Shown here: piece by piece, positions 51,994 to 61,364 of the stretch | How the letters are laid out: each line of letters begins with the position of its first letter | How positions within the stretch are numbered: position 1 is the stretch's first letter | Assembly (NCBI RefSeq): GCF_000717335.1 | Contig: NZ_JNYZ01000034.1 | Coordinates: 29,623 to 93,622, forward strand | From: Amycolatopsis jejuensis | GTDB lineage: Bacteria > Actinomycetota > Actinomycetes > Mycobacteriales > Pseudonocardiaceae | Length of the DNA: 64,000 nucleotides | Reading direction: 5' to 3' | Program-made: the position numbers and the translations under genes | Notes under the pieces: model-generated | The model's database searches: none | Seen by the model: only the letters and a program-made list of their open reading frames with translations | What the model was told of the DNA's origin: nothing

Positions 51994-53184
51994 ATGCACG
52001 CAGACCGTCCCGCTGCCCTTCCGCTCGACGGCGTCACCGTCGTCTCCGTCGAGCAGGCCGTCGCCGCGCCGCTGGCCACTCGCACGCTCGCCGACCTCGG
52101 GGCGCGGGTGATCAAGGTCGAACGCGTCGACGGCGGTGACTTCGCCCGCGAGTACGACCACGTCGTGCACGGGACCGGGGCGCATTTCGTGTGGCTCAAC
52201 CGCGGCAAGGAGTCGCTCGCGGTCGACCTCAAGACCGCCGAGGGGCAGGACGTGGTGCGGCGGCTCGTCGCGCAGGCTGACGTGTTCGTGCAGAACCTCG
52301 CGCCGGGTGCGGCCGCGCGGCTCGGGTTCGGCGCGGACGAGCTGCGGGCGGACCATCCGGAGCTGATCGTCGTCGACCTGTCCGGCTACGGCCGGGGCGG
52401 ACCGCGCGAGCAGCGGAAGGCCTACGACATGCTCGTGCAGGCCGAGGCCGGGCTGATCGGCATCACCGGCACCCCGGACACGCCGGTGAAGACCGGCATT
52501 CCGACGTCCGACATCGCGTCGGGGATGTACTGCGCGCAGGCCGTGCTCGCCGCACTCCTGCGCCGGTGGCGGACCGGCGAGGGCGCGACCGTCGAGGTGT
52601 CGATGTTCGAGGCGACCGTGGAGTGGATGGGCTACGCGGTCTACAGCCAGATGTACTCCGGGCGCCAGCCCGAGCGGATGGGCCTGAGCCACAGCTCGAT
52701 CGCGCCGTATGACGCGTACCCCACGAAAGACGGTCAGATGCTCATCGGCGTGCAGAACGACGCCGGGTGGCGCACGCTGGTCACCTCCGTGCTCGATGCG
52801 CCGCAGCTGGCCGACGACCCGCGTTTCGTCACCAACGTCGAGCGCGTGCGCCATCGCGCGGCCTGTGACGAGGCGGTCGCGGCCGAGACGTCCCGGTGGT
52901 CCACCGTCGAGCTCGACGAGCGCCTTGCCGCCGCGGGAATCCCTGCGGCCCAGGTGAAACAGGTCGCCGACGTCGTCGCAGATCCGCAGCTGCGTGCCCG
53001 GAACCGTTGGCGCACCGTCGAAACCGAGAACGCCACCGTGGACGCGTTGCTGCCGCCGGTGACTTTCGCGGACGTCGAGGCGCGGATGGGCGACGTCCCC
53101 GCGCTCGGCGCGCACACCCGGGCGCTCTTGCAGGAAGCCGGGGTGGACGCGGACGACCTGCTGCAGCGCGGGATCGCGCGTTGA
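51994..53184 (+). CDS. Class III (CaiB/BaiF) CoA-transferase
   Basis: A 396-aa formyl-CoA-transferase-type enzyme. LPLDGVTVVSVEQAVAAPLATR, GARVIKVERVDGGDFAREY and FVWLNRGKESLAVDLK form the N-terminal CoA site; the catalytic Asp is in RKAYDMLVQAEAGL. It transfers CoA between short organic acids; candidates include itaconate, mesaconate or aromatic succinates. Start ATG 51994 lacks a strong ribosome binding site. Its stop overlaps the -35 of the next gene's promoter. Confidence 0.88.
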   Translation: MHADRPAALPLDGVTVVSVEQAVAAPLATRTLADLGARVIKVERVDGGDFAREYDHVVHGTGAHFVWLNRGKESLAVDLKTAEGQDVVRRLVAQADVFVQNLAPGAAARLGFGADELRADHPELIVVDLSGYGRGGPREQRKAYDMLVQAEAGLIGITGTPDTPVKTGIPTSDIASGMYCAQAVLAALLRRWRTGEGATVEVSMFEATVEWMGYAVYSQMYSGRQPERMGLSHSSIAPYDAYPTKDGQMLIGVQNDAGWRTLVTSVLDAPQLADDPRFVTNVERVRHRAACDEAVAAETSRWSTVELDERLAAAGIPAAQVKQVADVVADPQLRARNRWRTVETENATVDALLPPVTFADVEARMGDVPALGAHTRALLQEAGVDADDLLQRGIAR

Positions 53185-53210
53185 CAGTTGTATGGTGCAT
53201 CTCTAGCATC
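53181..53210 (+). promoter_or_regulatory. Promoter of the downstream MarR gene
   Basis: TTGACA at 53181-53186 overlaps the stop of the CoA-transferase gene; TAGCAT at 53205-53210 follows an 18-nt spacer. The transcript would have a leader of only a few bases before ATG 53218, so translation may be leaderless or nearly so. Confidence 0.5.
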
Positions 53211-53217
53211 GGGGCAC

Positions 53218-53649
53218 ATGCCGGGACCAGGCCTCGACGCGAGCGATGCCCTTGACGCCATCCACCGGGCGATGATCCTGTTCTCCCGCGGTTCCCGGGT
53301 GCGGTCGAACGAACTCTACGAAGGCCTCGGCTTCGTGCCGTACACCCTGCTGTCCTCTGTGGACCTTGCCGACTGTGCGCACGCGGCGGATCTCGCCCAG
53401 GAGTACGGGCTCGATCCGTCCACAGTGAGCAGACAGCTGGCCGAACTCGAGGACGCCGGGTTACTCGTCCGCGGCCCGGATCCGCACCATTCCCGGAAGC
53501 AGCGGCTCGAGCTCACCGCCGCCGGGCGGTGCGCAGTGGCGACCACCCGGGCGGCGCAACGGGAACGGCTGGCCGAACGCCTGCAAGACTGGCCTCGCCA
53601 CGACGTGACCGAGTTCGGCAGGCTGCTGACCAGGTTCGTGGCGGATTAG
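53218..53649 (+). CDS. MarR-family transcriptional regulator
   Basis: A 143-aa winged-helix regulator: HAADLAQEYGLDPSTVSRQLAELEDAGLLVRG, wing DPHHSRKQRLELTAAG, and a C-terminal dimer helix. It follows the CoA-transferase and is convergent with catC, the two stops overlapping by four bases. Target not evident; the CoA-transferase is the nearest candidate. Confidence 0.87.
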   Translation: MPGPGLDASDALDAIHRAMILFSRGSRVRSNELYEGLGFVPYTLLSSVDLADCAHAADLAQEYGLDPSTVSRQLAELEDAGLLVRGPDPHHSRKQRLELTAAGRCAVATTRAAQRERLAERLQDWPRHDVTEFGRLLTRFVAD

Positions 53650-53924
53650 TCCACTTTGGACGGGTGCTTCGCCAGTGGTGTCACGTGGATGTCCATATAC
53701 GGGAACAGCGGCAGGTTCGACAGCAGTTCGTGCAGCTCGTCGTGACTGTCCACATCGAGCACCGAGAAATTCGCGTACTCCCCGGCAATCCGCCAGAGGT
53801 GTGGCCATTTCCCGGTTCGCTGCAGCTGCTGGCTGTACGCCTTCTCCCGCGCAAGGAGGTCTGCGCGGGCCGCCGGGTCGAGGTCCGGCGGCAGGCGGAC
53901 GTCCATGCGTACGTGGTAGAGCAT
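53646..53924 (-). CDS. catC: Muconolactone delta-isomerase
   Basis: A 92-aa protein starting MLYHVRMDVRLPPDL, with RTGKWPHLWRIAGEYANFS and LHELLSNLPLFPYMDIHVTPLA, the complete CatC pattern at normal length. It converts muconolactone to 3-oxoadipate enol-lactone. Last gene of the catRBAC run; the next enzymes of the 3-oxoadipate pathway (pcaD, pcaIJ, pcaF) are not in the window. Confidence 0.95.
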   Translation of the reverse strand: MLYHVRMDVRLPPDLDPAARADLLAREKAYSQQLQRTGKWPHLWRIAGEYANFSVLDVDSHDELHELLSNLPLFPYMDIHVTPLAKHPSKVD

Positions 53925-53934
53925 GCTTCTCCGA

Positions 53935-54777
53935 TCAAGCCGGGTCGAGGACGAAACTGTACTCGATGATCTCCCCGTCGCCGGACGGGCGCGGGTCGAG
54001 CAGCAGTTCGGGCTTCACCGCGGACGCGATGTCGTCGTCGTTGTGCTCGTCGCCCGGGAAGTACAGCTGCGCGGTGAGCAATTCGTGCCCTGGCGCGGAA
54101 ACCTTTACGTGCAGGTGCGCCGGCCGCCACGCGTGCCAGCCCGCGGCGGCGATCAGCTTGCCGCACGCGCCGTCGGTGGGAATCTGGTACGGCGCCGGTC
54201 GCACGGTGTGGATCTCGAAGCGGCCCTCGGCGTCCGTCGTGAAGGTGCCGCGCAGGTTCCACTCCGGGATGCCGGGCGCGAACTGCGAGTACAGCCCTGC
54301 CGCATCCGCGTGCCACAGCTCGACTTTCGCGCCAGCCAACGGGGTTCCGGTGGTCGACGTGACCTGGCCGGTCCAGACCAATGGTGTACCCGGCTCGTCC
54401 TCCCGCGACGGCACCGAGCCGCGCGCGCCCTGCTCGGGAGCGTCCGGCACGTAGTACGGGCCTTCGATGGTGCCCTTGTTGCCCTCGCGGTGTTCGGTGG
54501 CGACCTCCTCGACGACGTGCTCGACCCAGACGTCCAGGAACAGCGGCCATTCGCCGTCCTCGCCGACGCTGATCAGCCACGACTTGAGCGCGTTGTACTC
54601 GGCATAGGTCACTTTGTGCTTGCGGATAGTGCTGTGCACGGCCTCGAGCACCTCGCGGGCCAGCAGGTCGACGCGCTCCTTCGGCGTGCCCGCGGCACCC
54701 GTGAGCTTGTCGCTCTTGAACCGTTCGGTGGCGCTGGCCCCGGACGCGGCGGCGGTGGGGGAGTGGACGGCAGTCAT
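53935..54777 (-). CDS. catA: Catechol 1,2-dioxygenase
   Basis: A 280-aa intradiol ring-cleavage enzyme that turns catechol into cis,cis-muconate. Fe(III) ligands fit GPYYVPDAP (Tyr near 108), LYSQF (Tyr) and PAHLHVKVSAPGHELL (two His). An N-terminal helical dimerisation domain (residues 1-100) precedes the beta-sandwich. AAGGAGG lies upstream of ATG 54777. It lies 31 nt after catB and 10 nt before catC. Confidence 0.95.
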   Translation of the reverse strand: MTAVHSPTAAASGASATERFKSDKLTGAAGTPKERVDLLAREVLEAVHSTIRKHKVTYAEYNALKSWLISVGEDGEWPLFLDVWVEHVVEEVATEHREGNKGTIEGPYYVPDAPEQGARGSVPSREDEPGTPLVWTGQVTSTTGTPLAGAKVELWHADAAGLYSQFAPGIPEWNLRGTFTTDAEGRFEIHTVRPAPYQIPTDGACGKLIAAAGWHAWRPAHLHVKVSAPGHELLTAQLYFPGDEHNDDDIASAVKPELLLDPRPSGDGEIIEYSFVLDPA

Positions 54778-54808
54778 GAATCCTCCTTGATCCATCAGGT
54801 TTTCCGGC

Positions 54809-55908
54809 TCAGTCCAGCCGGTAGTGGCGGAGTTTGCCCGGGTCGATCGCGGCGCCGAGACCGGCGCCGGGGCGGATGGCGAGCTCGCCGTCGGCAATGG
54901 ACAGCGGCTCGGCGAGCAGGTCGTCGCTCATGTCGAGGAAGTTGGACAGCTCGCCGGGGCGGCGCGCGGTGAGCTCGTACGACGCTCCGAATGCGACAGT
55001 GCACAGTGAACCGAGCTGGCCGTCGATCTGGTTGCCCATCACGACTTCCAGCCCCAGCCCCTCGGCGAGGTGGTGCGTACGCTGCGAGCGGGTGAAGCCG
55101 GTGCGCGCGGTCTTGATGCTGATCGCGGTGGCCGATCCGCCGAGGATCTCGCGGGTGACGTCGGCCGGGCTGACGGCGGATTCGTCGGCGATGAACGGAA
55201 CGTCCACTTGGGACACGAGCCAGCGGCGGCCGAGTACATCGTCGGCGGGGCACAGTTCCTCGGCGAACAGCAGGTCCAGGTCGGCCATTTCCTTCATCGC
55301 CCGCGCAGATTCCGCGGCGGTCCAGCCCCGGTTTCCGTCCACGTAAAGGTCGACGGCGGTGCCGAACCTTTCACGCAGCGCCCGGACCACGGCGGTGTCC
55401 AGGGTGACCGGACGGCGTCCGACCTTCACTTTGAACGTGGTGATCCCGTACGTGTCCCGGATTCGTTCCGCCTCGGCGACCATCGCGGCCGGTTCGTCGA
55501 AGCCGAGCATGTGCGATACCCGCATGCGATCGGTGTACCCGCCGAGCAGTTCGGTGACCGACACGTCGAGGCTTTGCCCGAGCGCGTCCCAGATCGCCAT
55601 GTCCAAAGCGGACTTCGCGGCCGGATTGCCGACTGTGCGGGCGAGCCTGCGGTGCACGGTTTCCCGTTCCAGCAAGCTCAATCCGACGACCTGCGGGGCG
55701 AACACGGTGTTCAGCACGGCGACGATCCCGGCCTGCGTCTCGCCGTAGTGAACGGCCGCGGCGGTGCTTCGGCGACGCCGATGATCCCGTCGTCGGTGTG
55801 CACGCGGACCAGCACGTGCTCGGCCGTGTGTACCTCGCCGGACGCGAAGCGGAGCGGTTTGCGGTAGGGGATGGCGAACGGGATCGCCTCCACCTCGGTG
55901 ATTTTCAC
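54809..55908 (-). pseudogene. catB: Muconate cycloisomerase gene with a one-base frameshift
   Basis: An enolase-superfamily muconate lactonising enzyme in two frames. The N-terminal 50 residues (GTG 55908, MKITEVEAIPFAIPYRKPL) run to GVAEAPPRPFT in one frame; from YGETQAGIVAVL the rest continues in another to the stop at 54809. Catalytic Lys (TFKVKVGRR), metal ligands (VDGNRGW, FAEE, IADES) and the C-terminal region are intact. The junction reads TTCACTACGGCGAG where TTCACNTACGGCGAG is expected, so one base is missing between 55747 and 55748. With it restored, the length (366 aa) is normal. It may be a real knockout or a sequencing error. Confidence 0.85.
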
Positions 55909-56813
55909 GGTCTGCCCCCTGAAACGGGTAGTTCGGCGGGAAAGAGCTCGCCGAGCGCGTCGAGCACCGCCGGGACCAGCGCGGACGGCCGGTCGCGATG
56001 CCAGGCGAGCGCGAGCTGCACGGTGGCGGCTCCGGCGAGGTCGCGGAACACGACCCCGGCCAGTGGCAAAGCGCGGGCGGAAGCGGGTACCACGCCGACA
56101 CCGAGGCCACCGGCCACCAGTGCCAGCAGCACTGCGGTCCCGGCCGCTTCGTGCTCGCGGCGCGGGGTGAACCCGGCGTCGCGGCAGCTGCGCAGCGCCG
56201 CCTCGTTGACCACGGAATGGCTGCCCGGGTACGTGACGAAGGTTTCCGCCCGCAGGTCGGTCATCGACACCACCGGCTCCACGGCGAGCCGGTGGTCGGC
56301 CGGGACGGCGAGCACCAGCGGTTCGGTCTCGATCACCTGCAGCTCGAGGTCGCCGCCGGTGACCGGCGGCCGCAGCACCCCGACGTCGAGCGTGCCGTCC
56401 CGCAGGCGCTCGCACTGCTCGGCGGTGAGCAGGTCGGCGTGCACTTCCAGCTCCACGTCCGGCAGCCGGTGCTGCAAGGCGCGGGCGACCTGCGGGAGAT
56501 GGGACAGCGCCGCGGTTCCGGTGAAGCCGATCCGCGCGAGGCCGAGCCGTCCGTCGGCAATGCGCCGGGCGCCCCGGGCACCCGCCTCGACCGCGTCGAG
56601 AATCCGCTGCGCCTCGGCGAGGAAGAACCGGCCCGCCGGGGTCACCTGCACCTGCCGCGTCGTCCGGCTGAGCAGGGCGACGCCGAGCTCGTCCTCCAGC
56701 TGCCGGATCGCGTGCGACAACGCGGGCTGGGCGAGGTGCAGCCGTTCCGCGGCCCGCCCGAAGTGACAGGTTTCGGCGACGGCCGCGAAGTACCGCAGGT
56801 GACGCAGTTCCAT
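55905..56813 (-). CDS. catR: LysR-family regulator of the cat/ben genes
   Basis: A 302-aa LysR protein, close in layout to CatR/BenM: MELRHLRYFAAVAETCHFGRA, RLHLAQPALSHAIRQLEDELG as the helix-turn-helix, and an effector domain ending ELFPAELPVSGGRP. GAGAGGAAG precedes ATG 56813. It is first in the leftward cat run, overlapping catB (GTGA), and faces benA across 200 nt. Cis,cis-muconate or benzoate is the likely inducer, as in family members. The name catR is by position and family. Confidence 0.85.
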   Translation of the reverse strand: MELRHLRYFAAVAETCHFGRAAERLHLAQPALSHAIRQLEDELGVALLSRTTRQVQVTPAGRFFLAEAQRILDAVEAGARGARRIADGRLGLARIGFTGTAALSHLPQVARALQHRLPDVELEVHADLLTAEQCERLRDGTLDVGVLRPPVTGGDLELQVIETEPLVLAVPADHRLAVEPVVSMTDLRAETFVTYPGSHSVVNEAALRSCRDAGFTPRREHEAAGTAVLLALVAGGLGVGVVPASARALPLAGVVFRDLAGAATVQLALAWHRDRPSALVPAVLDALGELFPAELPVSGGRP

Positions 56814-56850
56814 CGGGCTTCCTCTCCTTCGCTCCACCGTATGGTCGGGT

Positions 56851-56885
56851 ATTCAGCCAAGACAAGGAGCAATTTCCGGCTGATT
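56851..56885. promoter_or_regulatory. Candidate LysR-type operator between catR and benA
   Basis: ATTCAGCC (56851-56858) and GGCTGATT (56878-56885) form an inverted repeat with a 19-nt spacer, 38 nt before the catR start. It suits autoregulation by CatR and control of the facing ben operon. No convincing -10 and -35 pair for benA was found in 56886-57014. Confidence 0.5.
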
Positions 56886-57014
56886 GATAAACAGCATCGA
56901 ACAATCGCACCCTAGGTCAGGACTGGGGCTTGCCCTGGTGTACCGGTCGCCGTGGCCTGTCACAGTTCCCGGAACGTGCCGATCAGTGCAGATCAGCTGC
57001 CCGTTGGAGGAGCC

Positions 57015-58385
57015 ATGACCGAGACGCTGGACCACGCTGCCGCCGTCGTCGCCGACGCGGTGGTGGAGGACCCGGAGGCGGGCGTCTATCGCGCGAACCG
57101 CCGGATCTTCACCGACGAGGAGATCTTCGAGCTCGAGATGAAGCACATCTTCGAGGGCAACTGGATCTACCTCGCGCACGAAAGCCAGCTGCCGGAGCCG
57201 GGCGACTACTTCACCACCACGATCGGCCGCCAGCCGGTGGTGCTCACCCGCGACAAGGACGGCGAGCTGCACTGCCTGATCAACGCCTGCGCACACCGCG
57301 GCGCGATGATCTGCCGCCGCAAACGCGACAACCGGCCCACGCTCACCTGCCCGTTCCACGGCTGGACCTTCCGCAACGACGGCAAGCTGCTCAAGGTCAA
57401 GGACCCGGACGGCGCGGGCTACCCGGAGTCGTTCGACACCGGCGGCTCGCACGACCTGACGAAGGTCGCGCGGTTCGAGTCGTACCGCGGGTTCCTGTTC
57501 GGCAGCCTCAACCCGGACGTGCTGCCGCTGCCCGAGCACCTCGGCGACGCCACGAAGGTGATCGACATGCTGGTGGACCAGTCGCCGGACGGGCTGGAGG
57601 TGCTGCGCGGCGCGTCCACCTACACCTTCGACGGCAACTGGAAGGTGCAGGCGGAGAACGGCGCCGACGGCTACCACGTCACCGCCACGCACTGGAACTA
57701 CGCGGCCACCACCGCGCGGCGCAACACCGGCGAATCGGCGAACGACACGAAGACCCTGGACGCGGGTGCGTGGGGCAAGTCCGGCGGCGGGTACTGGTCG
57801 TTCCCGCACGGGCACCTGTGCCTGTGGACCTGGGCGGGCAACCCGCAGGACCGGCCGCTGTGGCCGCGGATGGGGGAGCTCAAGGAACAGTTCGGCGAGG
57901 CCCGCGGGGAATTCATGGTACGGGGCTCGCGGAATTTGTGCGTGTATCCGAACGTGTATCTGATGGATCAGTTCTCCACGCAGATCCGGCATTTCCGGCC
58001 GATTGCGCCGGACAAGACCGAGGTCACCATTTACTGTATTGCGCCGAAAGGCGAGAGCGCCGACGCGCGGGCGTGGCGGATCCGGCAGTACGAGGACTTC
58101 TTCAACGCTTCCGGAATGGCGACGCCGGACGATCTGGAGGAGTTCCGGTCCTGCCAGCTCACCTTTCGCGCGTCGGCCGCGCCGTGGAACGACATGAGCC
58201 GGGGCGCGCAGCATTGGCTCACCGGACCGGACGAGGTCGCGTTGTCGCTGGGCCTGACCGGCGTGGTTTCGGCGGGGCAGAAGAACGAGGACGAGGGCCT
58301 TTATCCGGTGCAGCACGGCTATTGGCAGGAAACGATGCGGGCCGCGATTGCGCGGGAACAGTCCGTCCGGGGAGGCACCCGATGA
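57015..58385 (+). CDS. benA: Benzoate 1,2-dioxygenase large subunit
   Basis: A 456-aa ring-hydroxylating dioxygenase alpha subunit. The Rieske cluster is CAHRG (Cys92, His94) and CPFHGW (Cys112, His115). Mononuclear iron ligands include His221 and His226 in [16 protein letters not shown]. With BenB and BenC it makes the cis-diol of benzoate. GGAGGAG sits 4 nt before ATG 57015, fixing the start. Confidence 0.94.
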   Translation: MTETLDHAAAVVADAVVEDPEAGVYRANRRIFTDEEIFELEMKHIFEGNWIYLAHESQLPEPGDYFTTTIGRQPVVLTRDKDGELHCLINACAHRGAMICRRKRDNRPTLTCPFHGWTFRNDGKLLKVKDPDGAGYPESFDTGGSHDLTKVARFESYRGFLFGSLNPDVLPLPEHLGDATKVIDMLVDQSPDGLEVLRGASTYTFDGNWKVQAENGADGYHVTATHWNYAATTARRNTGESANDTKTLDAGAWGKSGGGYWSFPHGHLCLWTWAGNPQDRPLWPRMGELKEQFGEARGEFMVRGSRNLCVYPNVYLMDQFSTQIRHFRPIAPDKTEVTIYCIAPKGESADARAWRIRQYEDFFNASGMATPDDLEEFRSCQLTFRASAAPWNDMSRGAQHWLTGPDEVALSLGLTGVVSAGQKNEDEGLYPVQHGYWQETMRAAIAREQSVRGGTR

Positions 58386-58891
58386 CCGCCGTCGCCGAAA
58401 AGACGATCACCCAGCAGGACATCGAGCAGTTCCTCTACCGCGAGGCACGCTATCTCGACGACCGCGAATTCGAGAAGTGGCTCGGCTGCTACGCCGACGA
58501 CGTCGTGTATTGGATGCCCTCGTGGGGCGACGACGATCTGCTGACCGAGGACCCGCAGCGCGACATTTCGCTGATCTACTACCCGAACAAGGGCGGGCTC
58601 GAAGATCGCGTGTTCCGCATCCGCACCGAACGCTCCAGTGCGACGTCGATCCCGGAACCGCGGACGAGCCACAACATCGCCAACGTGGAACTGATCGAGC
58701 GGCACGGTGACGTGGTGGACGTGCGGTTCAACTGGCACACGATGTATTTCCGGTACCACACGGTCGATCCGTATTACGGGACGTCGTTCTACACGATCGA
58801 TTTCTCTGGTCCGGCGCCGTTGATCCGGCGTAAGACCGTGGTGCTCAAGAATGACTATATTCATCACGTCGTCGACGTCTACCATTTCTGA
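58382..58891 (+). CDS. benB: Benzoate 1,2-dioxygenase small subunit
   Basis: A 169-aa beta subunit with an NTF2-like fold: [32 protein letters not shown], then [13 protein letters not shown] and a C-terminal end VVDVYHF. The ATG overlaps the benA stop (ATGA). It stabilises the alpha3beta3 oxygenase hexamer. Confidence 0.94.
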   Translation: MTAVAEKTITQQDIEQFLYREARYLDDREFEKWLGCYADDVVYWMPSWGDDDLLTEDPQRDISLIYYPNKGGLEDRVFRIRTERSSATSIPEPRTSHNIANVELIERHGDVVDVRFNWHTMYFRYHTVDPYYGTSFYTIDFSGPAPLIRRKTVVLKNDYIHHVVDVYHF

Positions 58892-58898
58892 GGCCGTC

Positions 58899-61337
58899 AT
58901 GACTCACCGGATCGCACTGTCCTTTGAGGACGGAGTCACGCGCTTCGTCACGTGCGCGCCGGAGCAGACCGTCGCGGATGCGTCGTACCGGCAGCGGATC
59001 AACATCCCGCTCGACTGCCGCGACGGCGCTTGCGGTACCTGCAAGGCGTTCTGTGAATCGGGGGAGTACGAGGGCGGTGATTACCTCGACGACGCGTTGA
59101 GCCCGGACGAGGCGGCGCGCGGATATGTGTTGCCGTGCAGTATGAAACCCAAGTCCGATCTTGTCCTGCAGATTGCTAGTACGTCGGCGGTGGCGAAAAC
59201 CCAGGCGGCCGAATTCCGTGGCACGCTCACTGGTCTGGAGCGGCTTTCGCGCACGACCATGGCGCTCACGGTGGAAATTCGGGATCAGATTCCGTTTCTG
59301 CCGGGGCAGTACGTGAATGTCACGGTGCCGGGTACGGAAGTCACGCGGTCGTATTCGTTCAGCAATGCACCCGGTGATGGGCAGTTGACGTTTCTGGTGA
59401 AGCTCACGCCTGGCGGCGTGATGTCGGATTACCTGACCGGACGGGCGAAATCCGGCGATGAGCTGACGTTCACCGGTCCGCACGGGAGCTTCTTCCTGCG
59501 TGAGACGGACCGGCCGGTGCTGTTGCTGGCGGGTGGGACCGGGCTGGCGCCGATGCTGTCGATGGTGCGCACCATGAGCGACGACCGTCCGGTGCATTTG
59601 GTGTACGGGGTCAGCACCGATGAGGATCTGGTCGAGACTGCCACATTGGAAAAGCTGGCCACGGATCTGCCTGGCTTCACCTGGGACTATTGCGTTTCCG
59701 ATCCGGCGAGTGCGGCGCCGAACAAAGGGTATGTGACCACGCTGATCCGGGACGAGCACCTGCATGGTGGCGACGTCGCGGTGTATTTGTGCGGTCCGCC
59801 GCCGATGGTGGAAGCGGTACGCGGGCATTTCGCTTCGACCGGATTCGAGCCGACCGGGTTCTACTACGAGAAGTTCGCGCTGGCGGCGGCTCCGGTACGC
59901 GAGATTCCCGTCGAGGAGATCGAGCTTGTTCCGACCGGTGGCCGGTCGCTGGCCGGGCAGGAACTGTTCCCGGAGGCCGAAGTGGTCCCGCTGCGGGCCG
60001 GGACGGCACTGTCCGCAGTGGACGAAGCACTGGTTGCCCGGCGGATCGCCGGGCAGGAAATGCTGCCTGCGGCGGAGCCGCCGGGGGAGTACGAAATCGG
60101 CGAGGAACATCCGTCGGTCCACGAATCGGACGCCGTTTTCGAGGCTCGGCAGGCGCTCGAATTGGGTGCGCTGGAATTGACCATCGGCCGGTTGTCGTCG
60201 GGTCAGCTCGCCGGGTACCGCCTGCTGGCCGAATCGACTGTGCCCTATGTGGACGGTGACCGCTTCCTGGACGCGGCCGCGTACACCGAAACCAACGCGG
60301 CTTTCCACGACTACCTGTTCACGCTCACCGGCAACGAGCACCTCCTGCAGGCGTATCAGGCGCTCGGCGTGAAGGGGCACATGGCCGAAACGCTGCGCAA
60401 CGCGACCTGGTGCCATCCGCGCTGCACGCAGGACCACCTCGACCTGGTCGCCGCCTTCGAAGCGGGGGACCGGGCGACCGCGCGACGGCTGATCGTCGAG
60501 CACGCGGACCGGTCCAAGGTGACCACCCGGCGGGCGATGGGCGAGGTCAGCGGGCCGAAGTTCCTGTCGCCGGGCCGGTTCGCGGGCAAGGTCGTGGTGG
60601 TCACCGGCGCGGCGCAGGGGATCGGCGAGGCAACCGCGCGCCGGATCGCCGCAGAGGGCGGCTCGCTGGTGCTCGCCGACCGGTCCGGCCTGGTCAGCGG
60701 CCTGGCCGGGGAACTGCCCGAGGCACTGCCGGTGATCGCCGACCTGGAGACCTGGGCGGGTGCGCAGGCCGTCACCGAGGCGGCGCTGACCAGGTTCGGC
60801 CGGATCGACGTGCTGGTGAACAACGTCGGCGGCGCGCTGCGGTTCAAGCCGTTCACCGAGTTCAGCCCGGACGAGATCGAGGCCGAGGTCCGCCGCTCGC
60901 TGATGACCACGTTGTTCTCCTGCCGCGCCGCCGTTGCGTCGATGGCGCAACGGGGCGGCGGGGTGATCGTGAACGTGTCGTCGGCGGCCACCCGCGGCAT
61001 CCACCGCATCCCGTACTCCGCGGCGAAGGGCGGGATCAACGCACTCACCGCGTCGCTGGCGTTCGAGTACGCCGGCGCCGGGATCCGCGTGGTCGCGACC
61101 GCTCCGGGCGGCACTGAAGCCCCGCCGCGGCGGATCCCGCGCGGCGGCCCGGACCCGGCCACCGGCCAGGAGCAGGCGTGGTTCCAGGCGCACATCGACC
61201 AGACCGTCGAGTCGTCGTTGCTCAAGCGGTACGGCACCCTGGACGAGCAGGCCGCGGCGATCGCGTTCCTGGCCTCGGACGAGGCCTCGTACGTGACCGG
61301 TACCGTCCTGCCCGTAGCCGGGGGTGACCTCGGCTGA
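58899..61337 (+). CDS. benC: Three-part fusion: BenC reductase, FCD-type domain, BenD dehydrogenase
   Basis: One 812-aa polypeptide. Residues 1-90 are a plant-type ferredoxin (Cys40, Cys45, Cys48, Cys80). Residues 95-340 are the FAD/NAD reductase (RSYSFSNAPGDG, LLLAGGTGLAPM, LCGPPPM), so this part is BenC. About 395-545 form an all-helical FCD ligand domain like the C-terminal half of FadR/VanR regulators (ALELGALELTIGRL, NAAFHDYLFTLTGNEHL, DHLDLVAAFEAGD), without any DNA-binding part. About 560-812 are a short-chain dehydrogenase (VTGAAQGIGEATAR, NNVGG, YSAAKGG, TGTVLPVAGGD), the BenD cis-diol dehydrogenase. GAGG precedes ATG 58899. The reading frame is open throughout. Confidence 0.92.
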   Translation: MTHRIALSFEDGVTRFVTCAPEQTVADASYRQRINIPLDCRDGACGTCKAFCESGEYEGGDYLDDALSPDEAARGYVLPCSMKPKSDLVLQIASTSAVAKTQAAEFRGTLTGLERLSRTTMALTVEIRDQIPFLPGQYVNVTVPGTEVTRSYSFSNAPGDGQLTFLVKLTPGGVMSDYLTGRAKSGDELTFTGPHGSFFLRETDRPVLLLAGGTGLAPMLSMVRTMSDDRPVHLVYGVSTDEDLVETATLEKLATDLPGFTWDYCVSDPASAAPNKGYVTTLIRDEHLHGGDVAVYLCGPPPMVEAVRGHFASTGFEPTGFYYEKFALAAAPVREIPVEEIELVPTGGRSLAGQELFPEAEVVPLRAGTALSAVDEALVARRIAGQEMLPAAEPPGEYEIGEEHPSVHESDAVFEARQALELGALELTIGRLSSGQLAGYRLLAESTVPYVDGDRFLDAAAYTETNAAFHDYLFTLTGNEHLLQAYQALGVKGHMAETLRNATWCHPRCTQDHLDLVAAFEAGDRATARRLIVEHADRSKVTTRRAMGEVSGPKFLSPGRFAGKVVVVTGAAQGIGEATARRIAAEGGSLVLADRSGLVSGLAGELPEALPVIADLETWAGAQAVTEAALTRFGRIDVLVNNVGGALRFKPFTEFSPDEIEAEVRRSLMTTLFSCRAAVASMAQRGGGVIVNVSSAATRGIHRIPYSAAKGGINALTASLAFEYAGAGIRVVATAPGGTEAPPRRIPRGGPDPATGQEQAWFQAHIDQTVESSLLKRYGTLDEQAAAIAFLASDEASYVTGTVLPVAGGDLG

Positions 61338-61364
61338 CGACCGAACTCGTGAGCTGGGAGGACC

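Noticed and set aside
54809..56110. A separate complete gene in the second catB frame with an upstream start
   Set aside because: Codons before the YGETQAG segment lack similarity to the enolase superfamily and overlap catR; one base restores a single normal catB.
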